A stretch of 64,000 nt of DNA from an uncultured Fluviicola sp. (GTDB lineage Bacteria > Bacteroidota > Bacteroidia > Flavobacteriales_D > Crocinitomicaceae), in NCBI RefSeq assembly GCF_902168135.1, contig NZ_CABHOL010000008.1, forward strand, positions 22,695-86,694, written 5' to 3'. How positions within the stretch are numbered: the stretch's first letter is position 1; each line of letters begins with the position of its first letter. Below are positions 31,943 through 42,800 of the stretch, piece after piece. The position numbers were made by a program, and so were the translations under genes. The notes beneath the pieces are model-generated. The model searched no databases and had not been told where the DNA came from. It saw only the letters and a program-made list of their open reading frames with translations.

Positions 31943-32140
31943 TCTGTTTTTTGAGTGGTCCAGCTCCACTGCTATAAGGTTGCAACACTTACTGAACAAG
32001 ACAAAGTAAGAGCAATATGATGGGAATTCTTTACACAGAAATACCGGTTTTAAAAAACAGGTATTTTTATCTGGTTTTTAGATTTAGAGGTATGATTATT
32101 TTGAGAACTTATTTATACTTATAAATTCAGCACAAGTATT

Positions 32141-32148
32141 TATATTTG
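32141..32148 (+). promoter_or_regulatory. Probable -7 box of the 32174-34761 operon
   Basis: TATATTTG fits TAnnTTTG and lies 26 nt upstream of the ATG at 32174. The -33 position carries only TTA, so the match is partial. Confidence 0.45.
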
Positions 32149-32173
32149 ATGTCAAATACTAAAAACACATTTT

Positions 32174-32677
32174 ATGAACCCACAACTCCACGATTCAACT
32201 GAACATTTCCGTATATCTGTTCCTGAAGCCGATACCAGAATTAATCGCTGGCAAAATGAAAATTACATCCTCGTTCCAAAAAATTTTGAAGGCTCATTCC
32301 CCCCGGGATATAGACCGCTTGAAATTAATTCGTTCAGCCTTTCGGTAGAGGACCTGCTTCATTTGACAGAGCGCATAAAGACTTACAATCTAAATGAATC
32401 CGGAAAAGATAACTATCCGATATCGGGATTTGCCTGCCGACTTGGAATAAAGGACTATATCAATGAAAAGGGAGAGCAAGAACCGCTTCCTTGCTTATTG
32501 ATCGAACCGCTTCTTGATTTTGAACGCAATGATAACCCCGACAATCCAATAGCGGCAAATCCCGGTGAACTGTTGGAAAGAATCCCCGAAGAGGTACATG
32601 GCAAGATCGTAGATTATTCAGCCATTTATGATTTCAGTTATCCTTGTCCCCCTACCTGTCCAACCAAGAAAGACTAG
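32174..32677 (+). CDS. Hypothetical protein, first gene of a two-component operon
   Basis: 167-residue soluble protein without signal peptide. Mixed alpha/beta composition, for example INRWQNENYILVPKNFEG, NSFSLSVEDLLHLTERIKTYN and PLPCLLIEPLLDFERNDNPDNP; ends in a Pro/Cys-rich tail (CPPTCPTKKD). No family recognised. The membrane protein gene starts 13 nt after its stop, followed by a histidine kinase and a NarL-type regulator. It therefore probably belongs to that signalling operon, perhaps as an accessory or output protein. Confidence 0.6.
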   Translation: MNPQLHDSTEHFRISVPEADTRINRWQNENYILVPKNFEGSFPPGYRPLEINSFSLSVEDLLHLTERIKTYNLNESGKDNYPISGFACRLGIKDYINEKGEQEPLPCLLIEPLLDFERNDNPDNPIAANPGELLERIPEEVHGKIVDYSAIYDFSYPCPPTCPTKKD

Positions 32678-32690
32678 GATTTCAGGTTGA

Positions 32691-33335
32691 ATGGAGCTAA
32701 AAGCGTTTTTATTTAATTATGGTCCCTGGATTATTATCGCTCCTTTTGTACTGGCTGTTGTCCGATACAATCACTTAAGCAAGGAATTGAAAATAATTAC
32801 CTGGTACCTGGTTCTGTCGGTGGTAACACAGGCAGTATCTTTATTGCTATGGAAAAAAAGCATCAATAACCTGCCATTGCTGCACGTGTTTACCCTTCTT
32901 GAATTCCTATTATTGTTCACATATTATTCTTTCCAGAGCAAACCGTTTCTTCCACGTTTTTGGCTTTACCTGGTAATGATTTTGTTCCTTTCGTTCTCCG
33001 TTTTGGATGCCTTTGTCCTTGAAAACCTCCACAACTTTAATATTTACACCCGCTCATTGGAGGCTTTTATCTTCATCGGCTGTTCCGTTCATTGGTTTAT
33101 ACGTTCACTGACCATTGAAAGTGAAGTTGATTTCCCTGAACAAAACGCTTTGAAATACCTAAATGCAGGTTTCTTTATTTATTTCTCAGGGTCTCTGATT
33201 TTGTTCGCTTTCAGTAATTACATCAATTACCTGGGACAGCCTTTGTTAATGAATATCTGGACACTGCATACACTTTTATTGATTGTTCTTTATCTATTTA
33301 TATTCACCGGATTTTGGAAAAACAGCAGGAAATAG
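32691..33335 (+). CDS. Multi-spanning membrane protein linked to a histidine kinase
   Basis: 214-residue integral membrane protein with seven hydrophobic helices (WIIIAPFVLAVV, ITWYLVLSVVTQAVSLLLW, LLHVFTLLEFLLLFTYY, FWLYLVMILFLSFSVLDAFVL, LEAFIFIGCSVHWFI, GFFIYFSGSLILFAF, LLLIVLYLFIFTGFW). It overlaps the following kinase gene by 22 nt, and that kinase has only a single membrane helix and no sensor domain. This protein may thus be the sensing partner. No recognised family; 7TM sensor-like architecture is inferred. Confidence 0.65.
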   Translation: MELKAFLFNYGPWIIIAPFVLAVVRYNHLSKELKIITWYLVLSVVTQAVSLLLWKKSINNLPLLHVFTLLEFLLLFTYYSFQSKPFLPRFWLYLVMILFLSFSVLDAFVLENLHNFNIYTRSLEAFIFIGCSVHWFIRSLTIESEVDFPEQNALKYLNAGFFIYFSGSLILFAFSNYINYLGQPLLMNIWTLHTLLLIVLYLFIFTGFWKNSRK

Positions 33336-34111
33336 ACTTTTATTACGGCATAATTATAACAATGGCTGCATTCTTTCTGATAGCCTGCGGAGCCATTTTA
33401 TTTTTTATCCGTTATCAGAAAAACCTGTTGAAAAAACAGGAAGAGTTGTTTCGAATGGAGGCCGAACACCGGAAAGAATTACTGAGCAGTAATATCCAAT
33501 CAGCTGAGGAAGAACGTTTACGCATTGCGCGGGATGTTCATGATGAACTGGGCGGAATTTTTTCTACGCTCTCTCTTTCCATTCAACAATTAAATCCGGA
33601 AGTTGAAAAAAATAAAGAAACCCTTCAACAAAGTAAGCTGCTCATTCAAACCGGCATAAACAGTGTTAGGCGTATTTCACATGCCATTATCCCCTTTGAG
33701 CTGGAATTACTCGGTCTGGACCAAACCCTGAGCAATTACACGGAATCTGTTTCAAACGCATCCGGAATTGAAATTCACTATGAATTCGAAGATGTACCTG
33801 AGGAAATGAATCCAATGGTAGCCTTAGCCGCCTATCGGATCATCCAGGAATTGCTTAACAATACTTTAAAGTATGCCAGGGCCGGATCCGTATCAATCAG
33901 TTGCCGCGGTTCAAAAACCCTTTTACATCTGAACTATAGTGATAACGGAATTGGTGTCGATTTAACCGACAAAAAAATAAAAAGAGGCATCGGTATTAAA
34001 AACATTGAAAGCCGTGTTCTCGCACTTGACGGAAACGTGCATTTTAATTCTTCTCCCGGCCAGGGATTCAATTGCGAAATAAGTTTACCTTCCAATCAAA
34101 CAAAAGAATGA
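33314..34111 (+). CDS. Sensor histidine kinase (HPK7)
   Basis: 265-residue kinase: one N-terminal transmembrane helix (YYGIIITMAAFFLIACGAILFFI), a coiled linker, HisKA_3 with the H-box AEEERLRIARDVHDELGGIFSTL, and an ATPase domain (N-box RIIQELLNNTLKYA, G1 YSDNGIGVDL, G2 RGIGIKNIESRVLAL). There is no sensor domain. The start is probably TTG 33314, overlapping the upstream membrane protein gene; an ATG at 33362 would cut into the helix. It overlaps the response regulator by 4 nt (ATGA). Confidence 0.88.
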   Translation: MEKQQEIDFYYGIIITMAAFFLIACGAILFFIRYQKNLLKKQEELFRMEAEHRKELLSSNIQSAEEERLRIARDVHDELGGIFSTLSLSIQQLNPEVEKNKETLQQSKLLIQTGINSVRRISHAIIPFELELLGLDQTLSNYTESVSNASGIEIHYEFEDVPEEMNPMVALAAYRIIQELLNNTLKYARAGSVSISCRGSKTLLHLNYSDNGIGVDLTDKKIKRGIGIKNIESRVLALDGNVHFNSSPGQGFNCEISLPSNQTKE

Positions 34112-34761
34112 TGATTAACATTGCTATAGCAGAAGACCAGGTACTTTTCCGTAAGGGAATTATATCATTGTTAAATGCAGTAACTGATTTAAGGGTTGTA
34201 TTGGAATGCAACAACGGCGAAGATCTGCTTCAACAGCTCGATGCCTGCCCGGAAACTATTCACGCAGCCCTCATTGATATTAATATGCCGGTATTAAACG
34301 GATTAGAAACCATGAAGATCATGCGGGAAAAACACCCGGACATCCGGAATATCATACTGACCATACACGAAGAAGAAAGATACATTCAAGCCATGGTTGA
34401 AGCCGGGGCAAATGCTTACCTGGCTAAGAATGCTGACTTCAGTGAGGTGGAAAAAGCAATTCGGGCGGTTGTGGCAAACGACTATTATTTTAACGAGCAA
34501 ACCATCAAGGCCATGCATCATTTTATGCATGGAAAAAAACAAAAAGTAGTACTTGGAGAAATGGATATTACGCGCCGGGAAAGAGAAGTGCTAGAACTTA
34601 TCTGCCAGGAAAACACGAGCCTGGAAATCTCCCAAAAATTATTCATTAGCGAAAGCACCGTTAATGGTCACCGAAATAATTTATTACTTAAAATCGGCTG
34701 CAAAAACACCGCAGGATTGGTATTGTTTGCTATTCGGCATAACATTTACCGGATCCATTGA
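34108..34761 (+). CDS. NarL/LuxR-family response regulator
   Basis: 217-residue regulator. Receiver: Glu9/Asp10 pocket (IAEDQVLF), phospho-acceptor Asp57 (AALIDINMPVLNG), Thr in IILTIHEE, Lys in AYLAKNADF. LuxR HTH: ITRREREVLELICQENTSLEISQKLF, ISESTVNGHRNNLLLKIG. Its start overlaps the kinase stop (ATGA at 34108-34111), so it is the cognate partner. A palindrome with the same shape as the one near the other NarL-type regulator lies 50 nt downstream. Confidence 0.92.
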   Translation: MMINIAIAEDQVLFRKGIISLLNAVTDLRVVLECNNGEDLLQQLDACPETIHAALIDINMPVLNGLETMKIMREKHPDIRNIILTIHEEERYIQAMVEAGANAYLAKNADFSEVEKAIRAVVANDYYFNEQTIKAMHHFMHGKKQKVVLGEMDITRREREVLELICQENTSLEISQKLFISESTVNGHRNNLLLKIGCKNTAGLVLFAIRHNIYRIH

Positions 34762-34811
34762 ATCTTAAAGAGATCTGAGAATACTGTTTTCCAAACAGAA
34801 CCATACTTTCC

Positions 34812-34839
34812 CAAAATGAAAACACGTTTTTTCATTTTG
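34812..34839. repeat. 11-bp-arm inverted repeat downstream of the second NarL-type regulator
   Basis: Arms CAAAATGAAAA (34812-34822) and TTTTCATTTTG (34829-34839) around CACGTT. The core TGAAAACAmGTTTTTTCA is shared with 19530-19561. It lies within the 303-nt gap 34762-35064, about 225 nt upstream of the receiver gene; nothing else is recognised in that gap. Confidence 0.55.
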
Positions 34840-35064
34840 AAAACAACTTCCGTTTTTGGCACACCCTGCTATCCTTCCCTATCCCAGTTCCCACAAAGGC
34901 TTTAACATTTGTTTACGGAATACGGTACGAAATTTCGAAAGAATCGGATGTTGAACTGCTAAAACATTCAACCGTGAGGAAATCATAGTCCATATAGATC
35001 ACTCAGCGCGGAAAATAGATTGAACAGCAGGAAAGCGCCCATTTTACAAACAAAAACAAACGTC

Positions 35065-35517
35065 ATGGAAAAGCAGCCATTCTTCGGATTACGTATTCAG
35101 GTACTGGACGACAATCCATTTTATACGACACTCTATAAACTGCAGCTGGAACGCGAACTGCTTACGGCATATGCCATGCACCAAAATCATTTCAAGATCA
35201 GTACATATACGGATTCCAAGGCATTTCTATCCGACTTGCCGGGCATCCATTCCATTATATTCCTGGATTACAACCTGGGAGCAAACCTCACCGGTCTGGA
35301 CATCATGGACAAGATCAAAAAGAAAACTTCTTTGGCGAAAGTTTATATTGTCACTGACGAGAACAATTCATTCATACTGCGCTCCTGCCTGGATGCGGGT
35401 GCTGACGGTATCATCTTTAAAAACAATGAATTGATGGAACTTTCCCTGATGGTTATCCAACAGACATTGAGCAGCAACGAATTCCCTTACCAATTGAATA
35501 TTCCGGGGAGCAATTAA
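35065..35517 (+). CDS. Stand-alone response regulator receiver domain
   Basis: 150-residue single-domain protein from the ATG at 35065. Receiver features: acidic pair Asp15/Asp16 (VLDDNPFY), phospho-acceptor Asp68 (IIFLDYNLGANLTG), Thr in VYIVTDEN, Lys in GIIFKNNELM. No output domain. It may act as a phosphate sink or relay for the kinase pair just upstream, or as a protein-protein switch. A likely terminator follows. An extended in-frame start upstream (35020) is unlikely because it lacks receiver sequence. Confidence 0.8.
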   Translation: MEKQPFFGLRIQVLDDNPFYTTLYKLQLERELLTAYAMHQNHFKISTYTDSKAFLSDLPGIHSIIFLDYNLGANLTGLDIMDKIKKKTSLAKVYIVTDENNSFILRSCLDAGADGIIFKNNELMELSLMVIQQTLSSNEFPYQLNIPGSN

Positions 35518-35538
35518 CAGCTAAATAGAATCCGTTTG

Positions 35539-35567
35539 CTAAACAGGTATGACCGTTTAGGTTTTTG
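35539..35567 (+). terminator. Terminator after the receiver gene
   Basis: CTAAACAGGT pairs imperfectly with ACCGTTTAG (35552-35560), followed by GTTTTTGTT. Confidence 0.6.
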
Positions 35568-35620
35568 TTAAAAATCCGGTTTTCAAAAGAGTTAGATTCG
35601 ATAAACTCTAATCTCAATTT

Positions 35621-36127
35621 ATGAAAACGCTCATACCTTTCAGCTTAATGATCTGGGCACTTATGCTCGCTCCTGTTTCGTTCGGTGAAACAGATACTCT
35701 CTTAATCAATAACAACATTCCGGCATGGGTAAAACCCATTTTGGAAAAATCGGAAATGGCTCAAAAGCACCAGATTCTGACAGACTTCAATCCCTTTTAT
35801 TTTGAGGCTGATTTCTCCGGAGACGGACAAGTAGATATTGCCTTCTTTGTAGAGAACAAAATCGACAAAACAAGAGGTGTTATGATTATCAACAATGTCA
35901 AAAACCTCGTTTACGTGATTGGCTGCGGAACAGCTACCGACATGGGAACTTCGCTTTCCTGGACAAAACGCTGGTTCATCTACCGCAACAAATACATTAT
36001 GAATGACGGAAACAAGAAAAAGATCACTTTAAAGCTTCCGGCTATTCAACTAATCCGGACCGACACCAATAGTTTGGTCATTTACTGGACCGGGAAGAAA
36101 TACAAAACGTTTATGCAGCAGTCATAA
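35621..36127 (+). CDS. Hypothetical exported protein
   Basis: 168-residue protein with a signal peptide (IPFSLMIWALMLAPVSFG). The mature part contains an FG-GAP-like strand pair (YFEADFSGDGQVDIAFFVENK) and alternating strands thereafter, ending LVIYWTGKKYKTFMQQS. The DxSGDGxxD motif resembles a calcium-binding loop. It is alone on the plus strand and ends just before a long GC-rich palindrome. No known family; perhaps an envelope-stress or binding protein. Confidence 0.6.
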   Translation: MKTLIPFSLMIWALMLAPVSFGETDTLLINNNIPAWVKPILEKSEMAQKHQILTDFNPFYFEADFSGDGQVDIAFFVENKIDKTRGVMIINNVKNLVYVIGCGTATDMGTSLSWTKRWFIYRNKYIMNDGNKKKITLKLPAIQLIRTDTNSLVIYWTGKKYKTFMQQS

Positions 36128-36130
36128 CAA

Positions 36131-36164
36131 CCTGTAGGGGCGCGATTAATCGCGCCCCTACAGG
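36131..36164. repeat. 34-nt perfect GC-rich palindrome
   Basis: Left arm CCTGTAGGGGCGCGAT, right arm its exact complement. It lies between the stop codons of the genes ending at 36127 (plus) and 36165 (minus), so it can form a shared 3' hairpin. A related, less perfect copy is at 61169-61196 (TGTAGGGACGCGAAGC...). Confidence 0.8.
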
Positions 36165-36641
36165 TCAAAAAAGATCCTTCAAATGCGGTCCCATTTCCAC
36201 CTCGATATCCTTTCGAAGTTCCATGAGGCGTTTAGCATATTGTTGCAGCTGCATTTCGCGTTCGGTATTCGGAATCCATTGATTCGTTGGTTTCGGATTC
36301 CCCTGTTCATCCACAGAAACGAAAACGATCACGCAATGGGTCGTCTTTTCGAATTTGGCTTCGCTCATTTTGCGGGAAAAAACATCCACACCGATATGAA
36401 TACTCGATTTTCCGGTATAAATGACGCGCGCCTGGATCTTCACCAAACTCCCGATATGAATGGGTTTAAAAAATCGGATACCACCTACGTAAACTGTTAC
36501 ACAGTAACCTTCCGACCAGGTTGAAGCGCAGGCATATGCAGCCTGGTCGATCCATTTCATTACCGCTCCACCGTGAACCTTTCCTCCAAAATTCACATCC
36601 GTAGGCTCACTTACGAACTGAAAAGTAATTTTATCTTGCAT
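36165..36641 (-). CDS. Hotdog-fold acyl-CoA thioesterase
   Basis: 158-residue protein from the ATG at 36641. It has the hotdog-fold core of the acyl-CoA thioesterase family: NFGGKVHGGAVMKWIDQAAYACASTW (catalytic Asp and conserved His/Gly), GIRFFKPIHIGSLVKIQARVIYTGKSSI (beta strands), and a C-terminal helical tail. It would hydrolyse acyl-CoA to free acid and CoA in the cytosol. Monocistronic on the minus strand; the palindrome at 36131 follows its stop. Confidence 0.85.
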   Translation of the reverse strand: MQDKITFQFVSEPTDVNFGGKVHGGAVMKWIDQAAYACASTWSEGYCVTVYVGGIRFFKPIHIGSLVKIQARVIYTGKSSIHIGVDVFSRKMSEAKFEKTTHCVIVFVSVDEQGNPKPTNQWIPNTEREMQLQQYAKRLMELRKDIEVEMGPHLKDLF

Positions 36642-36884
36642 AGGGAGCGAAAATAAAGGAATAGTTTGTTTTAATTGAATTATCAATTAATTTTGTTTGT
36701 TTTTCAACAAAAATACAACCTTTTGATTTTTTTTTCGTTCAAACCATACTGAAAACTAATGCTTCGAAGATAATTCGATTTAGCAATCCTGTTATTCGCA
36801 AACGAGCATTGCAGATTTGTTAGAAAAATAACTATCTTCGTCTGGTAGAAACTAATACACTTCCGTTACCTTGACTAAACGTAT

Positions 36885-39800
36885 ATGAAAAAACTACTTA
36901 TTCTCCTATCATTCTCCATGATAGCTCTTACGAATTGGTCCCAGGTCTCCAACGCCTGTTTCAGTTCGAGGAATGATATTTCCATTCGTAAAACCTTTAC
37001 CGCAAGCCGCGGAATGGTCAAAGGCGACTTTGACAGTGATGGGGTACTGGACATTGTCAGCTCCAATTATGTTACATCAGGATCAGCAACCAACCGATTT
37101 TCCTTTCAGAAAGGATTAGGAAACGGAAAATTTGGTCCTTCGGTTGGTTATGGAACTACTGGTCTGCAAACACAAGACATTCGAAGTGCTGATTTCAATA
37201 ATGACGGGAATCTGGATATAGCTTATATTAATTTAACCGGAATTTATATCTGGCACGGTCAGGGAAATGGGGTTTTCGACAGTATTACCACCCTTACTTT
37301 CACTAATGGAAAATATATGGCTGTCGGAGATTTTAACGAAGACGGTGCGATGGACATTGTTGCTACTATAAGCAATGCTCAATTTACGTTGTTTGCCGGA
37401 ACTCTTGGAAATCCAACATTATTCAATTCTACGGCATTTAACATAACTGGGACTATCGTAAACATGGAGGTCGCTGACATGAATGGAGACAACCATTTAG
37501 ACGTGGTTTCTTATACTGGAAGTGGTGTTTATGTTTCTCGAAATAACAATGGCAGTTTAGGCAATTTCTTTACCGGAGCAAATGTTTCTACGGGTACTTC
37601 GAACGGGGCAGATCTCACCTTGTGTGATATTGACAATGACAGTGATATTGACGTCATAACTACAAACAAAAACACTGCCAATAGCATTTGTGTACTGAAA
37701 AACAACGGTTCCGGAACACTTACTCTAAATGCTACTTACCCGACAGAATTGGGTCCGGAGGGGATTGACAACTTTGATATTAACCAGGATGGATTTAAAG
37801 ATATTGTAGTAGCAAATATGGGAGCGAGTACTGTTTCCATTTTCTTTGGAAGTGCCGGGGGTGTATTGAGCCTATATCAGGCCGTTCAGGCACCCGGGAA
37901 TCCTAAGACTGTAGTCGTTGGGAATTTTACATCTGATAGTTATCCTGATATTGTGTCTTTACAAACTTCGGGGGCATATTTCAATTCTTTTGTTGGGAAC
38001 TCAACAAATAATTACCTTCAAACAAACCTAATTGATGTAGGAGTTTCTCCTAGTTCGGCTTTTGCAGCTGACTTCAATGGAGATGGGAATCAGGATGTTG
38101 CAATTACACAAGCCGGAGCAAATAATGCCCAGATTTATTTGGGCAACGGATCAGGAGGCTTCACCGCAGGAGCTATCTTAGCTACGGGTACAACACCATC
38201 TTACATTACCGGGGCAGATTTAGACAATTCCGGTTCGATGGACTTGGTAGTTGTCAATAACGCAAGCAGCAATATTTCTGTTTTTTATGGAACCGGAAGC
38301 GGGACTTTTTCTGCTGGTACAACCTATGCAGTAGGTACTACTCCGGTACAGGCTAAAATCGGTCATTTGAACGGAGATGCTTTTGCCGACATTGTAGTAA
38401 CCAATTCAGGCAGTACCAATTTTTCTGCCTTACTGGCAAGTGGAGCAACTTCCTTCAATGCTGCTGTGAATTACACTACAAATGCCACCCCTTATCCAAT
38501 ACTGATTACCGATTACGACCTGGATGGATTCAATGACGTTATTGTTGGACATAATGCCAGCTCCAATTCACAACTTTTAAAGTTTAAAGGAAATGGGACC
38601 GGAAGTTTTACAGCCAATGGTAACATTGGGGTTGCTACGGCAACTTATCCATTAACAACTTCTTTAGAAGCTGCAGATTTGGATGGAGATGGAGACAGTG
38701 ATATCATTGTGGGAAGAAGTGGTGAAGTTGGTAAAATCTTTAACCCGGCAGTTACTACAGGAAGTATGGCAACAAATACAACTTCTATTATTAACACAAC
38801 ACCGGGATCAGGCAATGTTGTTGGTCTAAAAATCGTAGACGTTAACAATGACGGAAAATTGGATGTCATGGCTGTTTACAACAATGGTGGAGGTACACTT
38901 TGTGGTGCACTTGCCGCCAGTGTAGCAACAAATTTCGGTACTAATACATCATACGTATTGACTCAACCAACCACTGGATTTGCTTCTGAAACAGACGCTT
39001 CCGGGTTGGCTGTAGCAGATTTCAACAACGACGGAAGGGTTGATGCAATTATTCCGAACAAAGGATCAAACAGTTTTACCCTTCACTTAAATACCACTCC
39101 GGTGATTACTGCGGGCGGGCCAACGAGTTTTTGTAACGGGAACAGTGTAACGCTTACTTCTACAGCGGCTTCCCAATGGTATGACTGGGACCCGAACCAT
39201 GAAACTACTCAGGCAATTTCGGCATCTGCAACAGGGCCTTACTATGTGGTAACGTCTTCTTCCTGGAGTGACTGGTGCCAGGCAAAATCAGATACCATTA
39301 CAGTAACTGCAACTCCCGGCCCTTCTGCACCAACGGTTACTGCAGGTGGATCGACCACCTTCTGTTCCGGCGGAAGTGTTGTATTGACTTCTTCACAGGC
39401 TACAGGAAACCAGTGGTACAAGGACGGAATTCTTATTACCGGTGCTGTTAACCAAAACTATACAGCTACAACTCCGGGAGTATATACTGTAACTTATACA
39501 AGCGGCGGATGTACTTCGGATCAGTCAAGCGGTATCACAGTAACTGCAAGCGAAACTCCCGTAATTACTGCGGATGGACCAACCACTTTCTGTACGGGCG
39601 GGTCCGTTGTTTTGACTTCCAGTGTAACTTCCAATCTTTTGTGGTCAAACGGGGCCACTACCCCATCTATTACTGTCACAACTTCCGGAAGTTATTCCGT
39701 ACAAAATATTGTGGGTGGATGTCCCACGCTTACTTCGAATACCATCACGGTTACGGTTGCATCTTCATTAAGTACACCGACTATTTCACCTGCCGGACCG

Positions 39801-42800
39801 ATAACTCTTTGTCCAAGCGGATCTGTTACGCTTACGTCATCTTCGCCAACCAACAACATTTGGTCTAATGGTGCAACAACACAATCCATTACGGTGAATA
39901 CAGCCGGATCTTATTTCGTTCATTTGGACAACGGTTCCTGTACTTCCGGAAATTCTGCGACAGTTAACGTAACAAACGGATCTACCCCTGCTACTCCAAC
40001 TATTACCGCAGGAGGTCCAACAACATTTTGTGCCGGAGGTTCGGTAACATTAACTTCCAGTTCAGGAAGCTCTTACTTGTGGTCTACTGGTGCTACAACA
40101 CAATCAATTAACGTAACAACTGCAGGTTCTTACACCGTACAAGTTGCGAGCCCGGCGGGATGTCAAAGTGCTTCAAGTGCTCCAACAGTAGTTACAGTCA
40201 ATACACCTCCTTCAGCACCAACAATCACTGCTGGCGGTCCGACAACTTTCTGCGCAGGCGGGTCTGTAACATTGACTTCCAGTGCCGGAAATTCTTATTT
40301 ATGGTCTAATGGAGCAACTACTGCTTCTATCAACGTTACAGCAGCAGGTTCTTATACGGTTCAAATTACAGATGCGAACGGATGTCAAAGTACGGCAAGT
40401 GCGCCAACTGTAGTAACTGTAAATGCTCTGCCGACAGCACCAACGATTACAGCCGGTGGCCCCACTACTTTCTGTGCAGGCGGGTCAGTGACATTGACTT
40501 CAAGTGCAGGAAACTCTTATTTGTGGTCTAATGGAGCAACTACTGCTTCTATCAACGTTACAACGGCAGGTTCTTATACGGTTCAAATTACAGATGCGAA
40601 CGGATGTCAAAGTACGGCAAGTGCGCCAACTGTGGTAACCGTAAATGCCGTACCAGCCGTACCAACGATTACAGCTGGCGGTCCGACAACTTTCTGCGCA
40701 GGCGGGTCGGTTACATTGACTTCAAGTGCCGGTAATTCTTATTTATGGTCTAACGGCGCTACAACAGCTTCTATCAGCGTAACAACTTCCGGTTCTTACA
40801 CCGTTCAAATTACAGATGCGAACGGATGTCAAAGCACAGCAAGCGCTCCAACTGTTATAACTGTCAACCCTGCTCCTGCTGCACCGACAATCACAGCCGG
40901 TGGCCCGACAACTTTCTGTGCGGGTGGATCAGTTACATTAACTTCAAGTGCAGGAAATTCTTATTTATGGTCGACAGGAGCTACAACTGCTTCCATTAAC
41001 GTTACCACTTCCGGTTCTTATACCGTTCAAATTACAGATGCTAACGGGTGTCAAAGCACGGCTAGCACATCAACTGTGGTAACCGTAAATGCCTTACCGG
41101 CCGTACCAACTATTACTGCAGGCGGACCAACAACTTTCTGTAACGGAAATTCAGTAACATTGACTTCAAGCACGGGTAACTCTTATTTATGGTCAACCGG
41201 TGCTACATCAGCTTCTATTAATGTAATAACTTCCGGTTCTTACACCGTTCAAGTGACCAATGCAGCCGGATGTCAGAGTACAGCGAGTACTCCAACAGTG
41301 GTTACTGTTAATCCGGGACCACCTGCACCAACTATTACTGCTGGGGGAGCAACAACTTTCTGTGCAGGCGGATCAGTAACATTGACTTCAAGCGCAGGAA
41401 CTTCTTATTTGTGGTCGACCGGAGAAACTACTGCTTCTATTAACGTAACAACATCCGGTTCTTATACTGTTCAAATTACAGATGCAGCAGGATGCCAGAG
41501 TACAGCCAGTACTCCAACTGTCGTTACTGTCAATGCAGCTCCTGCTACTCCGATTGTCACTGCTGGAAGTTCAACAACCTTCTGTACGGGAGGTTCCGTA
41601 ACATTGACTTCAAGTGCAGGAAATTCTTATTTGTGGTCGACAGGAGCAACTACTGCTTCAATCAACGTAACGACTTCCGGTTCTTACACCGTTCAGGTTA
41701 CAAATGCTGACGGATGTCTAAGTGCAGCCAGTTCTCCAACAACTGTAACTGTAAATGCTTTACCGGGTGTGCCAACAATTACAGCCGGCGGTCCTACCAC
41801 CTTCTGTGCGGGCGGATCTGTAACACTGACTTCAAGTGCCGAAAATTCTTATTTATGGTCGACCGGAGCTACAACTGCTTCGATTAACGTAACAACTCCA
41901 GGTTCTTATACGGTTCAGGTGACCAATGCAGCCGGATGTCAAAGCTCAGCCAGTGCTCCAACTGCTATAACTGTAAACCCTGTTCCCGCCGCACCGACCA
42001 TCACAGCGGGTGGACCAACAACTTTCTGTTCAGGTGGATCTGTCACATTGACTTCAAGCGCCGGAAATTCCTATTTGTGGTCGACCGGAGCTACTACAGC
42101 TTCAATCAACGTAACAACTTCCGGTTCTTACACCGTTCAAATTACAGACGCGAACGGGTGTCAAAGTACTGCTGGTACTCCGACGGTGGTAACCGTAAAT
42201 GCTTTACCAGCTGCACCGACAATTACTCCGAGCGGTTCCACGTCCATTTGTGCAGGCGGTTCTGTAACATTAACTTCAAGTGCAGGTAATTCTTATTTGT
42301 GGTCAACAGGTGAAACATCAGCTTCAATTAATGTAACAAGTTCAGGTTCTTATTCCGTTCAAATTACGGACGCGAACGGATGTACCAGTCCGGCTAGTTC
42401 ACCTACAACTGTTACAGTAAATCCTTTACCGGCTTCACCAACAATTACTGCTGGCGGACCAACAACATTCTGTGCGGGAGGATCCGTTGCATTAACTTCA
42501 AGTGCAGGTAATTCTTATTTATGGTCGACCGGAGAAACAACGGCTTCTATCAACGCTACAACATCAGGAAACTATACTGTCCAGGTAACAGATGCAGCAG
42601 GATGTCAAAGTCCGGCTAGTTCACCTGTAACTATTACTGTGAATGCATTACCTGCAACACCAACCATTACAGCGGGAAGTTCTACTACATTCTGTTCAGG
42701 CGGATCTGTTATTTTAACTTCAAGTACCGGTAATTCATATTTATGGTCAACAGGTGAAACAACACAATCAATCACTGTTTCAACTTCCGGATCATATACT

